This document shows positions 1 to 12,236 of a stretch of DNA of 64,000 nucleotides, piece after piece. The notes beneath the pieces were generated by a model. The model ran no database searches and was not told the DNA's origin. It saw only the letters and a program-made list of their open reading frames with translations. The stretch comes from Viola odorata (Eukaryota > Streptophyta > Magnoliopsida > Malpighiales > Violaceae): positions 40,917,105 to 40,981,104 of the forward strand of contig OY829542.1 of the NCBI GenBank assembly GCA_963691705.1, read 5' to 3'. Position numbers and translations under genes: made by a program. Position 1 is the stretch's first letter. Each line of letters begins with the position of its first letter.

Positions 1-2
1 GA

Positions 3-894
3 AATGAACTTAAAACCATTGTATCCAATATATTTCCAAAAGATTTTCTATTCATCCCAGACTCTCTAGAGAAAAACAGAATATTCTATGAGTTTATCCT
101 TGTAGACACAGATTCTGTTGAAATAGTTCATGTAGAAGATCCAAGATATCCTGGCAAATACTCTTATTCCAAATGCAAAATCCTAAAAGTATTGACCTTA
201 TCTGACTGGGACTTAAATCCCTACACTGAAAAATCTTTTTCCTATCCCTTTCGATCAACAGGATTTAATTATCATGACTACCAAAAAGCATGGCAACACG
301 CCTTCCTATATTCAAACTATCATCACTCCTGGTTCTTTCATTTTCATAATGATATACCACGAAAATTCCCTCATTGGTTCTACTAATGGTGGAAATACTT
401 CGGAGCATCAGAACTTGCATATCCTCCAACAGTCAGTGAAGGATTTGAAACTTTTCAAAACAATTATCACTCTCAAACTATACCTAAATTGATGTCATTC
501 ACTCTTATGTTCAAAATACCCTGGATCATCTACTGGGATTTTGACATAGTTGACCACATTGCTACAGAACCCCCTATATTGACAAAACGGTGGAAAGTAA
601 AATGGTGGAAAATTTTTCCACAAGAACAAGCATGTAAAAACACTGTACTACACAAACTAGCAGAAACCACAATTACCAACCCTACTCCTTTACCACCATC
701 TATTTCTCTCATTCAAAAAACAGTTACAAGCAAACCTAGCAACAGCCTTATCCAAAGATGAATTTAAGAAAAAATTAAAAGAAACACTTTCTCAACTAGA
801 TGCAGATGACGCAGCATCATCAGCAACTCCTCAAAACTCTGATCCAGATTATGATCAAGACATGATGGTTGAATTATATCCAGATTTAAAATAA
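3..894 (+). pseudogene. Unclassified plant retroelement ORF, 3' part, broken
   Basis: A reading frame enters from the left edge and runs to 894. It is interrupted by an in-frame TAA at 384-386 and by a one-base shift in an A-run near 716-722. It is rich in aromatic residues (HSWFFHF, FPHWFY, WWKYFG, KWWKIFPQEQA) and ends in an acidic tail. From memory, similar aromatic-rich ORFs occur in plant retroelements next to zinc-knuckle polyproteins, some related to pararetroviruses; I could not verify this. No reverse transcriptase is present in the visible part. The function is unknown; a capsid or movement-like role is only a guess. Confidence 0.5.
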
Positions 895-1403
895 AATAAA
901 AATAAATGTCTCTCCAGAGATTTAAAAAATATATATATATGAAAAAATCTTACAGTCGACGACAATCAAGCATCTCAGCACAAAGACATATCATCCAAAG
1001 AAGACAGCAATTCAAAAAATCAAACAGATGGCATGACACGTGGAAGACTCTAAGTTTATCAGACAAGATAAAAACCCACCTCTTCAAAATCAAGCTTTAT
1101 CATCAACGACGAAAGCAAGACATGTGGAAAAACTTACATCGATCAGCCAAATCTTGTATACACCTCAGCAATCAAGAATACAGAAGAAACACAGCTGCAA
1201 CGCAACATCAGAAAAGGACGAACTTCGAAAAATGTAGAATCTGTAAAATCTTATCTTTAGATTTTCTAAAATTAGTACTAAACTCTCCCTATAAATAGAG
1301 GGGTTTTCCCTCCGTTGAATGTAAGCAAAAAATCTCCTGTACAAGAATCTCTCAATGCAATAAAAGCTTAAAAGTTTCCCTTTGTAAGTGTTCTCTTTCA
1401 AAA
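895..1403 (+). promoter_or_regulatory. Retroelement terminal-repeat-like promoter/polyadenylation region
   Basis: This is a non-coding stretch between two element ORFs. TATAAATA lies at 1290-1297 and AATAAA at 1359-1364, about 65 bases apart. Such close spacing of TATA box and polyadenylation signal is typical of an LTR R region or a caulimovirid promoter. A CACGTGG box lies near 1038. No tRNA primer site follows before the ATG at 1404, so LTR retrotransposon and integrated pararetrovirus remain unresolved. The overlapping frame at 906-1298 is basic and unrecognised, and I regard it as chance. Confidence 0.45.
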
Positions 1404-2065
1404 ATGTCTTTCATTTTCAAAGAATTATCTTACTGTTTTTCTGAACTAAAAACTAATAAACTTTCTGATTTATATGAATTAAAAGCAGAACTATCTTCTA
1501 AATGTGATGATATTCAAAAATCCTATATTGAAAATCTTTATAATGAAATAATGAGTGAAAGTATAATTCCAATCTGTAATACTAAAACTCCTTTATGGAA
1601 TGAAGATTTAATAAAAATTGAACTTTTCACAAATATGATAGAAGCCACTAATAAAACTATTCAAACTATTATGCATACACTTAATCAATATGAAGAAAAC
1701 GTTGAGAGCCAGAAAAAGAAACAAAAGGTGGAAAAATATAAAAAATTAAAAGAAATTATCAATAATCCAACTACCACCATGAATCCAACCAACCTCACTT
1801 CAACTTCGCTTGAACTATCACTTGAGCTACCTCCAAATCTAATCTTCCCTGTCCGAGCAGGGTCCAACAAACACATGATCGAAGAAACTAATAAAATTAT
1901 AAACACTCCCATCTCTCTACCTAATCAACATGAACATGAACTACTACATCCATCATCCTCAACTTTGCCAGCTCCCTCTTCTACTTATGAAGCTCACTTG
2001 CTAGATCTACTAGCTCAACGTACAGAACATCCACATCCATCATCCTCAACTCTGCCAGCTCCCTC
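1404..2065 (+). pseudogene. N-terminal ORF of the same retroelement, truncated by junction
   Basis: The ORF opens about 40 bases after the AATAAA signal. Its protein is helical and charged (KAELSSKCDDIQKSY, then a run of K and E near residues 105-120) with a Ser/Pro-rich tail. I do not recognise the family. Near 2065 the sequence changes abruptly into the antisense of an Athila-like gag. The frame happens to stay open to 2321, so the last ~85 residues are antisense read-through of another element. A short direct repeat (CATCCATCATCCTCAAC at ~1948 and ~2034) lies just before the junction. Confidence 0.4.
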
Positions 2066-2410
2066 TTTCCGACCTGAGAATTTATTGGTGGTCTTGATAG
2101 ACCAGTCATTTGCCACTGTTGGCAAAGCTATACAGGAGAAGGTTTCCTGCTCTGTTGTTCTGTTTAGTTCCCTCATCGTGGGTTCTTGTGGATTTCCTGC
2201 CATGTCTGGATCAATGAAGTCGTCTTGGTCGGAAGATTGGCCAAGACTGTGGTCTAGACTGCGATCTGTTTCGGAACTAAAGGTTTCCGATTCACTTTCT
2301 TCTTGGGTTTTCCTTTTTTGAGCTATCTTCCTGAGTTGTGTTTCGGCCTTAGTGAGATTCAGATTATATGGTAGCAAATCTTCTTCTCTGCAAGAGGACC
2401 TGGTCATCAA
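2066..2410 (-). pseudogene. Athila-like Gypsy gag, N-terminal fragment
   Basis: Read on the minus strand, the protein starts MMTRSSCREEDLLPYNLNLT. It has a Lys/Glu-rich segment and then a motif (MRELNRTTEQETFSCI) of the kind found near the start of plant Athila gag proteins. It begins about 50 bases downstream of a tRNA-Asp primer site, as expected for gag. The frame is cut at about 2066 where unrelated retroelement sequence begins, so only ~115 residues survive. Confidence 0.6.
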
Positions 2411-2460
2411 CTATCAAAAACAAAATAAAACAAAAAACAAAAACTACAAATACCGTTAGA

Positions 2461-2480
2461 GGTCCCCGGCAACGGCGCCA
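2461..2480 (-). other. tRNA-Asp primer binding site
   Basis: The minus strand reads TGGCGCCGTTGCCGGGGACC, complementary to the 3' end of plant tRNA-Asp. This is the primer commonly used by Athila-type Gypsy elements. It lies five bases inside the adjoining LTR end, which fixes the orientation of the element as minus. Confidence 0.85.
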
Positions 2481-2485
2481 AAATT

Positions 2486-4021
2486 TGATCGCGCGTCGAA
2501 CACGTCAAATATAATAGTGAAATAGGTATGGAATTGGGGGTAGAAATACAACTTATCACTATCTACAAGAGTTTGTAGATGATGGTAAGAGGATCGACCA
2601 CAGAGACCTCTAGGAGATGTAATTCTTGGTTTGACTTCCTCGTCATTGGATTTGGTTTGGTAGAATATGAAAATAAAGACAAAACAGAAAGAGGTAAAAA
2701 TAGTTCAAAATAGTATTGGCCAAAGGCTTGGCCAAGATAGGGGTCAAGATTGGAATAAATCTAGTAAAAGTGGAATTCCAGGTAAGGGCAATATGAGAGC
2801 TTCTCTTCTTATGCTTCGATCATAGACTCAAGGATATTCATCTCTTCGTTCGTAATACTGTTATAGAGTGGAGGTGCTCCTGTTCACTCCTGTCTTCCCT
2901 CCTCTTCAAATTACCTGGCGGGTGCTCCATTTCCTGATAATCCTAGCCAAGGGACACCTTGCTGGTTAAAGGTTTTATCCGTTTGACTGTTGTCTTCAAT
3001 GGCTATTCGCTTCCTCAATGGTATAGGGGAAGACAGTACCTAGGCCAAGTTGTCTCCCTGTGGAAACCCTAGGTTGTCAATCTGTTCTTGACCTAGATTA
3101 CTTATTTCTTCTAGTCTGGCGCGAGACTAGTCACCTACTCTGTCTAGCCGACGGGTGCTCCCTTTCCTTCTAGACCGGTTGCAACTCTTCTCTACTAGAG
3201 TACAAGGATGATCAAACCTTGCCTCTAGTAAGTAAGCGATAGATTAAGTTTAAGAAATAAATAAATACGAGAGAAGAGATTGTTAAGTACAGATTGACCT
3301 CACGAATGCATAAGAACTTCAGCTCATCAACCCTTACCAAGAATGGGTGTTTAGCTACTCATACTCATAGATAAAAAGATAAAATATTTGATTGCATAAA
3401 TAAATTAAATCCGAGATTTAAATAATTAAATCTGGAGCAAATTGTATCAATGTCAAAGAAGGAGAAAAGAGAAGAAAGGTTTCGACGCGGACAGAGGAAG
3501 AACAATGTTCGGCTAAATAGCCCTAAAATTCCTCTGTCCTACTCCAACTCTAATTCCTAGAAAATCTCTAAAAAGATTGTCACAATAAATTGTTCTAATA
3601 TTGGAAATTAAATCGCGAAACAAAAGAGGGAGATCCCTTGTAGGATTCTTCTAAAGATAAGCTTCAGATCCCTCTAGATTTGCTGGACAGCTGCGACTGC
3701 CAGCTCGCAAAGTACAATGAAGCGAGGCCCAAAAGGTCGCCATGCTGCTCTCTCGAGATGGGCCTATCGCGAAAGTGTCTTGGCCGTAGGCTTGGCCAAG
3801 ACGATCTTATGTGCGCTACTTTGAATGCGAATGTGTCTTGGCCAAGCGCTAGGCCAAGACTCCGAAAATCATCTCCAGCCCTTCAAAAATCAGAATCTTC
3901 AATACTCTGCCTCCAGACCAGAACTGCCAAGATATGGGAAATGCAAGGATAAATCAGTAGGTTTACTGCCCAATTCAACAAGTAAATGGACAATAAAACA
4001 TGATGAAATGCAATGTAATCA
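2486..4021 (-). mobile_element. LTR of Athila-like Gypsy element (5' LTR, copy 1)
   Basis: The region starts TGATCGCGCG next to the primer site and is proposed to end GTAATCA at 4021. It shares many blocks with the LTR at 58634-60092, for example ACAACTTATCACT, GACTTCCTCGTCA and GGACACCTTGCTGG. The two are clearly the same family but diverged. Several copies of a TTGGCCAAG-type motif lie inside. The left end is well supported. The right end is inferred from the terminal CAATCA-like match and could be off by tens of bases. Confidence 0.65.
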
Positions 4022-4625
4022 CAAATACTGTGTTGGCAACCAATAATTAATTTTGCAATTCTAAAGTACTGGTTCGGTTTACCGGACTTAAAGATTCAAT
4101 TATTTTGAACATGAACATCATAAAGTTTAAGATGTTTGCCAGAGTTCAAAATTAATTGATTTATGAAAGAAAGTGGAATAACACTAAGGAAGCTTTTAAG
4201 CTCAGCTTGTTTGTCTAACTTGATTAATAGAAGTAGTAAAGTCACTAAAGTGACCTCTGCTACGGACATTACCGAGTTAGACATTTCAAGTGTGGTGTTC
4301 ATAATTTCATGCGGATAGTTGTCGGCCCAAAGGAAGATGACTATTTGGCAGAAATTATAAACACGATAGTGATGAATTTCAAGACCTATAGCTATTAAGA
4401 GATTTATGCGATTGTTTGATCGGCCCAAAGGAAGATTAAATAATTGGCAAAATCAAGCTATATGATTCACACTATGATAGATTAATTAGCTGTGAGTTGT
4501 GCCTTTAGTCCAAAGACTAGACACAATGTCATATAATTAATCTTTTGATTCAGTCAATGTGTTATTCATTAAGTTTGTTACTTTCATATTTTCAGTAAAG
4601 TGAGCTGATTAAATGTTGTGTTCTT
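4022..4625 (+). other. Untranslated leader of Copia copy 1
   Basis: There is no coding potential. The stretch lies immediately upstream of the Copia gag start. It contains an imperfect repeated motif, CGGCCCAAAGGAAGAT at about 4323 and 4421 with a weaker third match near 4506, separated by AT-rich spacers. No primer site and no match to the 3' LTR at 8828-9378 were found, so the 5' LTR has been lost or lies beyond the Athila LTR. Confidence 0.45.
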
Positions 4626-7600
4626 TTGGATATGAACTCAGCAAGCTCGGTATCTACTAATTTGAACAATGTACCGCTATTGTCTTCCAGTAACTTCAAG
4701 TTATGGAAGAGAAAGGTAGAGATAGCACTGTGTTGTATGAATAAGTATCTGGCACTCTATAAGGATTGCCTTGAGGAACCAGCCCTCGAAAGTTCTGATA
4801 AGGAACTTCAGGCTTTTGAGGACTAGCAACAATCGGATAGAGCTTGCCGTTTGGTCATACTCAGTGTTGTCCTTATGTCCATGTGGAGCACATTGGATAA
4901 GGAAGCTAGTGCTAGCAAGATCCTAGAGATCTTGGCTCGTCACTATACCCATACAGAGAAGGCCGAAATTAGCGATACTATTCGCAAATATTCGACCATA
5001 AAGTACAGAGGGGATAGCGACATACGGGAGTATGTCCAGGAGATCATCAAAATAGCTGAGAAGCTGAAGGCACTTAAAATTGAGTTACTAGATGACTATC
5101 TGGTACATCATGTGCTGGCTTCACTTCCAACAATTGTCAGGAAAATAAGTGGGCAATTGATCAGCTGATTGTTCATTTGGTTCAGGAACAGGAAAGGTTG
5201 AGACACTCTCAATTGGATAGTGCTCATCTAGCTACAACCTCTTTATCCGGTTTTAAGAAGAGGAAAGGCAAAGAGATTGCAAGGTCTGGTTCTCAGAAGA
5301 AGCATAAGGGCTCAGATATTGAGCATAAGGGACCACAATGCTTCTTCTGCAAGAAAGCAGGCCACTTAAAGTAAGACTGCGCTAAGTATATAGCTTGGCG
5401 TGAATAGAAAGATATGTCCTTGTCTCTTGTTAGTACAGAATCCCTTCTAGTTTCTGTGGCTTAGAACATTTGGTGGTTAGATACAGGAACCACTAAACAC
5501 GTAAGTGTTTCGTTGCAGGGTTGCAGAGCATAACTTATATTTGTTGCATACAGTTGATAGCAATAATGAATGTTATGTTAGCAATTCTAGTGGGATAAAG
5601 CGTAAATTGCCAACTGAGGATTCATTCAGGTTATGGCACAGACGGTTAGGTCATATCTCCGCAAGAAGAATAGACCGACTTGTGTCAGATGGAATTCTTG
5701 GTGAACTCGATCGTACAGACCAGCAGGTTTACATCGAATGCATAAAGGGCAAAACAACTAACAAAAGACGATTTGAGGCCGAGAGAAGTTTGGAAACTCT
5801 AAAACTGGTACATACAGACATTTGTGGTCCATTCCCTACGGCATCCTGGAATGGTCAATGATACTTTATTAGTTTTATAGATGATTTCTCTCGATACAGA
5901 TACCTATAAATTTTAAAGGAAAAGTTCGAGGCATTGGACGCTTTCAAGTCTTTTAATGTTGAAGTTGAAAATCAACTCAAAAAGGCTATTAAGGCTGTCA
6001 GATCGGATCGTGGTGGTGAGTACTACGGTCGATATGATGGATCAGGTGAACAACGTCCTGGGCCATTTGCTCAATATCTCGATGAGTGTGGGATAGTTCC
6101 ACAGTACACCATGCCGGGGTCTCCGACTATGAATGGTGTATCTGAAAGGAGGAACCGTGCCCTTAAAGATATGGTAAGGAATATGATTGCCAATACTACC
6201 TTACCTACATCACTCTGGGGAGATGCCTTAAAGACTGCAGTCTATATTCTCAATAGGATACCAACTAAAGCGAGTAACAAAACCCTATATGAGTTATGGA
6301 CTGACCGAAAACCTGTCTTAAAGCACTTAAAGGTTTGAGGATGTCTAGCAGAGGTAAGGCCTTATAGGCCAGATGAAAGAAAACTGGACTTAATGACAGT
6401 TAATTGTTATTTTGTTGGATATCCGGAGAGGTCACGGGGGTATAAGTTTTACAACCCTACTACCTAAACAATTTTTGAGACGGGAAATGCCCGATTCCTT
6501 GAGGATGTTGAGTTTGGGGGGGGGGGGGAGAAGATAGACGGTCGGATGTTGTTTTGAGGAGGATTCAGTTATACCTCCTCATGCAGTTGCTGAAGGACAA
6601 GATGAACTCATTGTTCACATTCCTGTCTCTCTCCCTCAGCGGGCAAGAAACAACATTATTAATCTTCCTACAGGACCGAATCCACGGGTTCTACCTGAGG
6701 ATCATCAGGAAGTCCATGAAGATCCACAACCGGATCAAACTCAACAACCTCAAATAGTTGAGGACCAGGTAGATATGCCACTTAGGAGGTCCACTAGAGT
6801 GAGAAGAAATGCGATTCCGGATGATTATATCGCATTTCTGCAAGAACATGAGGAGACTATTGACTCTTTGGAGGATGGCCCGCTCACTTTCAAAGAGCCT
6901 ACTAGTTGTTCTGACGCTCAAGAGTGGATAAGGGCCATAGGGGATGAACTCCAATCCATGAAGGACAACGACGTTTGGGAGCTTGTACCATTTCCTGAGA
7001 AGAAGAAACCGATAGGTTGCAAATGGGTTTTCAAAACCAAAAGGAATTCTCAGGGCAATGTTGAAAGGTACAAGGCACGTCTTGTCGCGAAAGGGTTCAC
7101 CCAAAAGGAAGGAATAGACTATAAAGAGACCTTCTCTCCAGTTTCATCGAAGGACTCTTTTAGGACTATTATGGCCTTGGTGGCATATTTTGATCTTGAG
7201 CTACATCATATGGATGTAAAGACTACTTTCCTCAATGGGGATCTTGAGGAAGAAATCTACATGAGGCGACCAGAAGGACTATCCTCTAACGAGGATAGTG
7301 AATTGGTTTGTAGATTAAAGAAGTCTATCTATGGGCTCAAGCAAGCTTACCGTCAATGGTACTTGAAGTTCCATAGCGTTATTACTTCATACGGTTTTGA
7401 AGTAAACACTGTTGAGGACTGTCTATATCATAAGTTCAGTGGGAGTAGATTTATTTTTCTACTGTTATATGTGGATGACATTTTGCTTGCTACTAACGAT
7501 GTAAAGCTTCTTCAAGATACTAAGGATTTTCTCTCAGATAACTTTGAGATGAAAGACCTTGGGGAAACATCTTTTGTGTTGGGGATTCAGATACACCGTG

Positions 7601-8439
7601 ATCGGTCACGGGGTACCCTTGGATTATCACAAAAAGGTTACATCGATAAAGTACTAAAGAGGTTTAGCATGCAAAATTGTAAGCCACATGATACCCCTAT
7701 CTCCAAAGGTGAGAAATTTAGCCTTGATTAGTATCCTAAGACGGACTTGGACCGCAAGTTCATGGAGGGTGTACCATATGCTTCGGTTGTGGGAAGCATC
7801 AGGTTTGCACCCGTCCGGATCTTGCATTTATTGTTGGTATGTTGGGCAGATACCAGAGCAATCCCAGAAGGGATCATTGGGTTGCAGCCAAAAGGGTCTT
7901 TCGATACCTACAGAAAATGAAAGACTATATGCTCACATACAGGAGATCAGATCAGCTTGAGATCATTGGGTATACTGATTCTGATTTTGCTGGATGTCAG
8001 GATAGCCGGAGATCGACTACAGGTTATGTGTTTCTTCTGGCTGAAGAAGCCCTTTCATGGAAGTGTGAAACAGTCACTTGTTGCATCTTCCACTATGGAG
8101 GCTGAGTTCGTAGCTTGCTACAGGGCATCCATTCATGCTATATGGCTGCGGAACATGGTTAAGGAACTGCGAGTTGTCACTGGTATTGAGAGACCATTGA
8201 GGATCTTTTGTGACAACCGGGGTGCTATGTTGTACTCCAACAGTAATCGGAGTACGTCAAGGTCTAAGCACATTGATATAAAGTTCCTTGCCGTTAAAGA
8301 AAGGGTTTAGAGAAATCAAGTTAGCATAGAGTTACTGGGTACAAACGATATGTTTGCGGATCTTCTCACTAAGGCATTGACACTTGTAGCATTTCATGGC
8401 CATGTATCGAGCATGGGTGTCATTAAGTTAGATGCCTGA
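4626..8439 (+). pseudogene. Copia-type gag-pol polyprotein, degenerate (copy 1)
   Basis: Domains occur in Copia order: gag (4626-5168), CCHC zinc knuckle (CFFCKKAGHLK then DC, ~5338-5380), protease DTGTT (~5480), GAG-preintegrase (HRRLGHIS, ~5640), integrase core (SDRGGEYY and NGVSERRNR, ~6000-6160), reverse transcriptase (GCKWVFKTKR, YVDDILL, ~7015-7490) and RNase H (~7960-8310). The end is at a TGA, 8437-8439. At least eight in-frame stops and several frameshifts are present, and the stretch between protease and preintegrase is shortened. Integrase before RT is diagnostic of Ty1/Copia. The copy cannot encode a functional product. Confidence 0.9.
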
Positions 8440-8827
8440 GATTAGTGGGAGTTCGGTTTGTACTATTGTAACTTGCATATGCTTTAACTGTGTATTATGT
8501 TATTTCACAGTTTATATATGCTCTGAATGTTTGATCTCATAAAGTAAAGAGGATCACTTGGAAATCAGACAAGTATAGATCACTTGTAATTTTCATGCTG
8601 CACATGCACATTGGATCCATGTCGTTACTTAGTTAGTACTCGTAATCATTATGAGTTTAATTGCTTGGACTGCGATGAGTACTCTTTTGGTTCTTGTATT
8701 AATGAAGCTAATGGACCGGATTGAATTAGACGGATATATGCTAGCATTCGGGGGTTAACATATGATTGTATGACAAAAGGTGGTACTATAAGGAACGTAT
8801 ATTGTGTAGTTGTCCAAGTGGGAGATT

Positions 8828-9378
8828 ATTGGGATTTGGACAATGGGACTGATGTGTTAGTACCGTTCGTACACGTTGGAACATATGGACGCATATGTTA
8901 TGTGTGTACCGTCATATAATATATTGTTAACATAAGGTTAATTGGACCAAATTGATGATCTATTAAAGTTAAGTGGTCCAATCACCTAATTAAAACAGTG
9001 TGGGGGGTAAATCTGGTGATTGTGCAGATTCCGGATTAATTCTGAATTGTTGATGGACCGATTCGGAATTAATAAAAGCATTAAGGATGGAATTGATCCC
9101 TGGTGGAATTGTTAAAAGGAATTAAATATTTCTCTGTAAATTTTAATATTAAAACTTACAGAAAAATTACAATACTCTCTCTTGGTTCTCCATCCAACCC
9201 CACATAGCAATCATCCACCAGAAGATCAAGATTCCGGTATTTCTTCAATTTCATGGCATCATCAGGTACGTTTCCGCATTCCGCTATTCAGTTCATGTAA
9301 TAATCTGAATTGTTTACGGTCCTGGATTGTTGTTCATAAGGTTTAGAACAACAGTAATCCTCCGGTTCTAACACAACA
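8828..9378 (+). mobile_element. 3' LTR of Copia copy 1
   Basis: A purine-rich tract (AAGTGGGAGATTA, ~8816-8828) is followed by sequence opening TATTGGGATTTGG, with TG apparently mutated to TA, and ending ACACAACA at 9378. AATAAAAG occurs at ~9071. Beyond it, sequence resembling a raffinose synthase intron leads to a clean acceptor at 9481. The ends are inferred from the polypurine tract and the TG..CA rule, because no 5' LTR is available to compare. Confidence 0.5.
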
Positions 9379-9481
9379 CAGATTGAAGTATGATTTGCTC
9401 GATCAACACATATGTTCCTTCTTAGTTGAATTAAGTCTTGGATACGTGACTTACACTATACTTTGTTTCGTAATCATTCAG

Positions 9482-11392
9482 GTACGCTTATGTGTGGCAT
9501 GCAATAACAGGATACTGGGGAGGATTTAAGCCTGGTGTCACTGACATGGAACATTACGGGTCGAAGATGACGTACCCTGTCTCATCTCCTAGGGTTGAGT
9601 CAAATGAATGTTGTGATAGGTTGAAAAGCATTACGAAAAATGGACTGGGCCATGTGAACCCTGAGAAAGTTTTTAACTTCTACAATGAACTTCACTCATA
9701 TCTTTCGTCAGCTGGGATTGATGGTGTCAAAGTTGATGTTCAGAACATCCTTGAAACTCTTGGAGCAGGCCATGGCGGAAGAGTGCAGCTTGCTAGAAAA
9801 TATCATCAGGCACTTGAGGCTTCGATTGCTAGAAACTTCCGTGACAATGGAATCATTTCTTGTATGAGTCACAACACAGATGGTTTGTACAGGTAAATTT
9901 GTCATTTTTTTTTTCCAGATTATCAATGTTAACAGCAAAATTGTCAACATTCATCAATTTGTGTGACTTAATTTGTTTATGCAGTGCGAAAAGGTCAGCT
10001 GTGATAAGAGCGTCAGATGATTTCTGGCCTAGAGATCCAGCATCTCACACTATTCATATAGCATCAGTTGCTTACAACACCATTTTTCTTAGGGGAGTTC
10101 ATGCAGCCAGATTGGGATATGTTTCATGTAAGCAAGAAAAATTTAACTTTCTTAATTTATGATGAATTAACAAGACTAAGGTGTTGATAGTAGTAGTAAA
10201 TCATTTCACGATGACAGAGCCTACATCCGATGGCTGAATATCATGGAGCAGCTCGTGCTGCTGGAGGTTGCGCTGTTTATGTCAGGTACAATTTCTTCTT
10301 ATGAACATGTGCTAGTTATTTCATCGAAAACATAGAAGTAACAGATCGCTCAGAGTATTGCTGCCTACCTTGCAGTGACAAACCTGGTCAACACGACTTT
10401 AATTTGCTGAGGAAACTTGTACTCCCTGATGGTTCTATACTGAGAGCAAAACTTCCGGGAAGACCTACAAGGGATTGTTTGTTTTCTGATCCTGCCAGAG
10501 ATGGCAAAAGGTTATAGAGAATTTTATCATTTGAATTGGATATTTGGGACCTGTTAAATACATTTGGGCTATTTTTCGCTACAGTTTCCACCTTGCAGTC
10601 TACTGAAGATATGGAATCTTAATGATTTCAACGGCGTGATGGGCGTCTTCAACTGCCAGGGAGCTGGATGGTGTAAGTTTGGGAAAGCAAACCTAATCCA
10701 CGACGAAAAACCTGCCTCAATCACTGGACATGTTAGGGCTAAAGATGTTAATTATCTACCCAGAGTAGCTGGTGATGGATGGACTGGGGACACTATAGTA
10801 TATTCTCATCTTGGTGGTATGTTTTCTCAATGCTAATACTTTCTTCTTTTGTATAATTTTTTGGATCTCTCTTAATTCTCTCTTTGCTTCTTATGGGTAA
10901 GAGACTAATCTCATTAGAGTATTCGAGCTCTAAAAAAGGATGGCTCTCTAAACATGTTTTTTTTAAACATAATGGTTTTCCTGAAATGTTTCTTTTGTCG
11001 ATGGTAATTTACAGGAGAGGTAGTATATCTTCGGAATGACGCTACCATGTCGATCACGTTGAAGTCCAGAGGGGCCAATTTTTACAGTGGTTCCTGTAAA
11101 GGAAATGTGCAACGGGGCACTGTTTGGTGCGATAGGTTTGATTAAGATGTTCAATTCAGGAGGGGCCATCAAAGAGTTGAAGTATGATGGAGAGGAAAAA
11201 AGAGCAATTGTTGGCATGAAAGTTCGTGGGTGTGGCGCCTTCGCTGCATTTTCATCGATTCGACCCAAGAGAATAACCATTGACTCTGAGGAAGTGGAGT
11301 TTGGATACGTAGAAGCAACTGGTATGGTCACTGTTGAGTTGAGAATTCCTGATGAAGAATTATACTTTTGGAACATAATAGTAGAACTGTAG
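9482..11392 (+). pseudogene. RFS: Raffinose synthase (galactinol-sucrose galactosyltransferase) 3' fragment
   Basis: Six exons are recognisable with GT-AG borders: 9482-9892, 9985-10127, 10218-10285, 10376-10510, 10599-10816 and 11015-11392. They encode about 450 C-terminal residues of a GH36 family enzyme that is normally ~750-780 long. Motifs include [12 protein letters not shown], the catalytic-region motifs KVDVQN and [40 protein letters not shown] and the C-terminus. Known members move galactose from galactinol to sucrose in the cytosol, or act as alpha-galactosidases (seed imbibition proteins). Two frameshifts break the frame: one extra A at about 10091 (the FLGEF region) and a net loss of two bases near 11070-11080. 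The 5' exons are absent; retroelements occupy that side. Confidence 0.85.
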
Positions 11393-11754
11393 ATATTGAA
11401 TTATTTATTTGATGATAACCGACCAGCTTGTAACTTAGTAATACTACGTATAAGGTAAGGGTTTATTTATATTTTCTGTCTAGAAAAGAAAAAGTTATAT
11501 GTTGGAGGCCATGACCACGAGGCCAATTTGTTTCTGTCCATGTATTGTTTTACAATTGAAAAAAAAGTTGTATGCTTTAGCAATGAATTTAAAAAAAATA
11601 AAAACATTCAAACAAAATAGTCAGTGTCACTGACTCGTGCGCCGGCGTTGGAAGTCAAGAGTAAATACATAGCTGATTGAGAAGGGAATTTTTCCTTACA
11701 ATAAGAATGACTTCTTACAATAAAATTATTTTTAGCCACAACTAAACTATCTTG
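11393..11754. other. 3' flank of raffinose synthase fragment, no gene seen
   Basis: AT-rich sequence follows the stop codon. It probably includes the old 3' UTR (AATGAATTT/AAATAAAAA tracts near 11580-11600). I see no coding or repeat structure. Confidence 0.5.
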
Positions 11755-12019
11755 TACTCTCTCTAGTTTTTAATAAATGTCTTTCTTGTATCCCAATATT
11801 CAGTAGGGAATGCATATCGAGGAAGCCGGATGAGGCACCATTTGACCCCAAAAAAAATCCGAATTTTTTTTTGAACGTACGTTAATCCTTAACGTACTTC
11901 CCAGAAAAAATTAGGGGCAAAATTGTCTCAAATAGTGAGTCTGTCGACCGTTTTAAGATACATGCCGAAACAGTAAAAGCAAAAGCTAAAACGACTATTG
12001 TAACGAACCGGAGGGAGTA
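11755..12019. mobile_element. Stowaway-like MITE (diverged)
   Basis: It begins TACTCTCTCTAG and ends CCGGAGGGAGTA, with TA at the borders. The interior (~11815-11900, around GCATATCGAGGAAGCCGG and AACGTACGTTAATCC) matches the arms of the MITE at 25147-25378. Family membership is well supported; the left end is more diverged. Confidence 0.65.
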
Positions 12020-12236
12020 CAATTCATGAATAAAGTCCGCAAGCGTAAGAATTGGCCTCACAAAGCACATGAGATGTCGGAAGAGTCCAATTAAAAGAGG
12101 TTTTTTTCCTTCTTTTCTTATGTTTTTGTTTACCATTGATGGCCCCGGCCACACACGGTATGAGAACCATAGGCGTAATCGCCGTGAAAGCTAAGCACTG
12201 CACTGACAAGTGACAAGAAAGTCGTGCCTGCCTTCA

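Noticed and set aside
906..1298. Plus-strand basic ORF of 130 codons
   Set aside because: It overlaps the TATA box and promoter-like region and has no family features. It is most likely chance.
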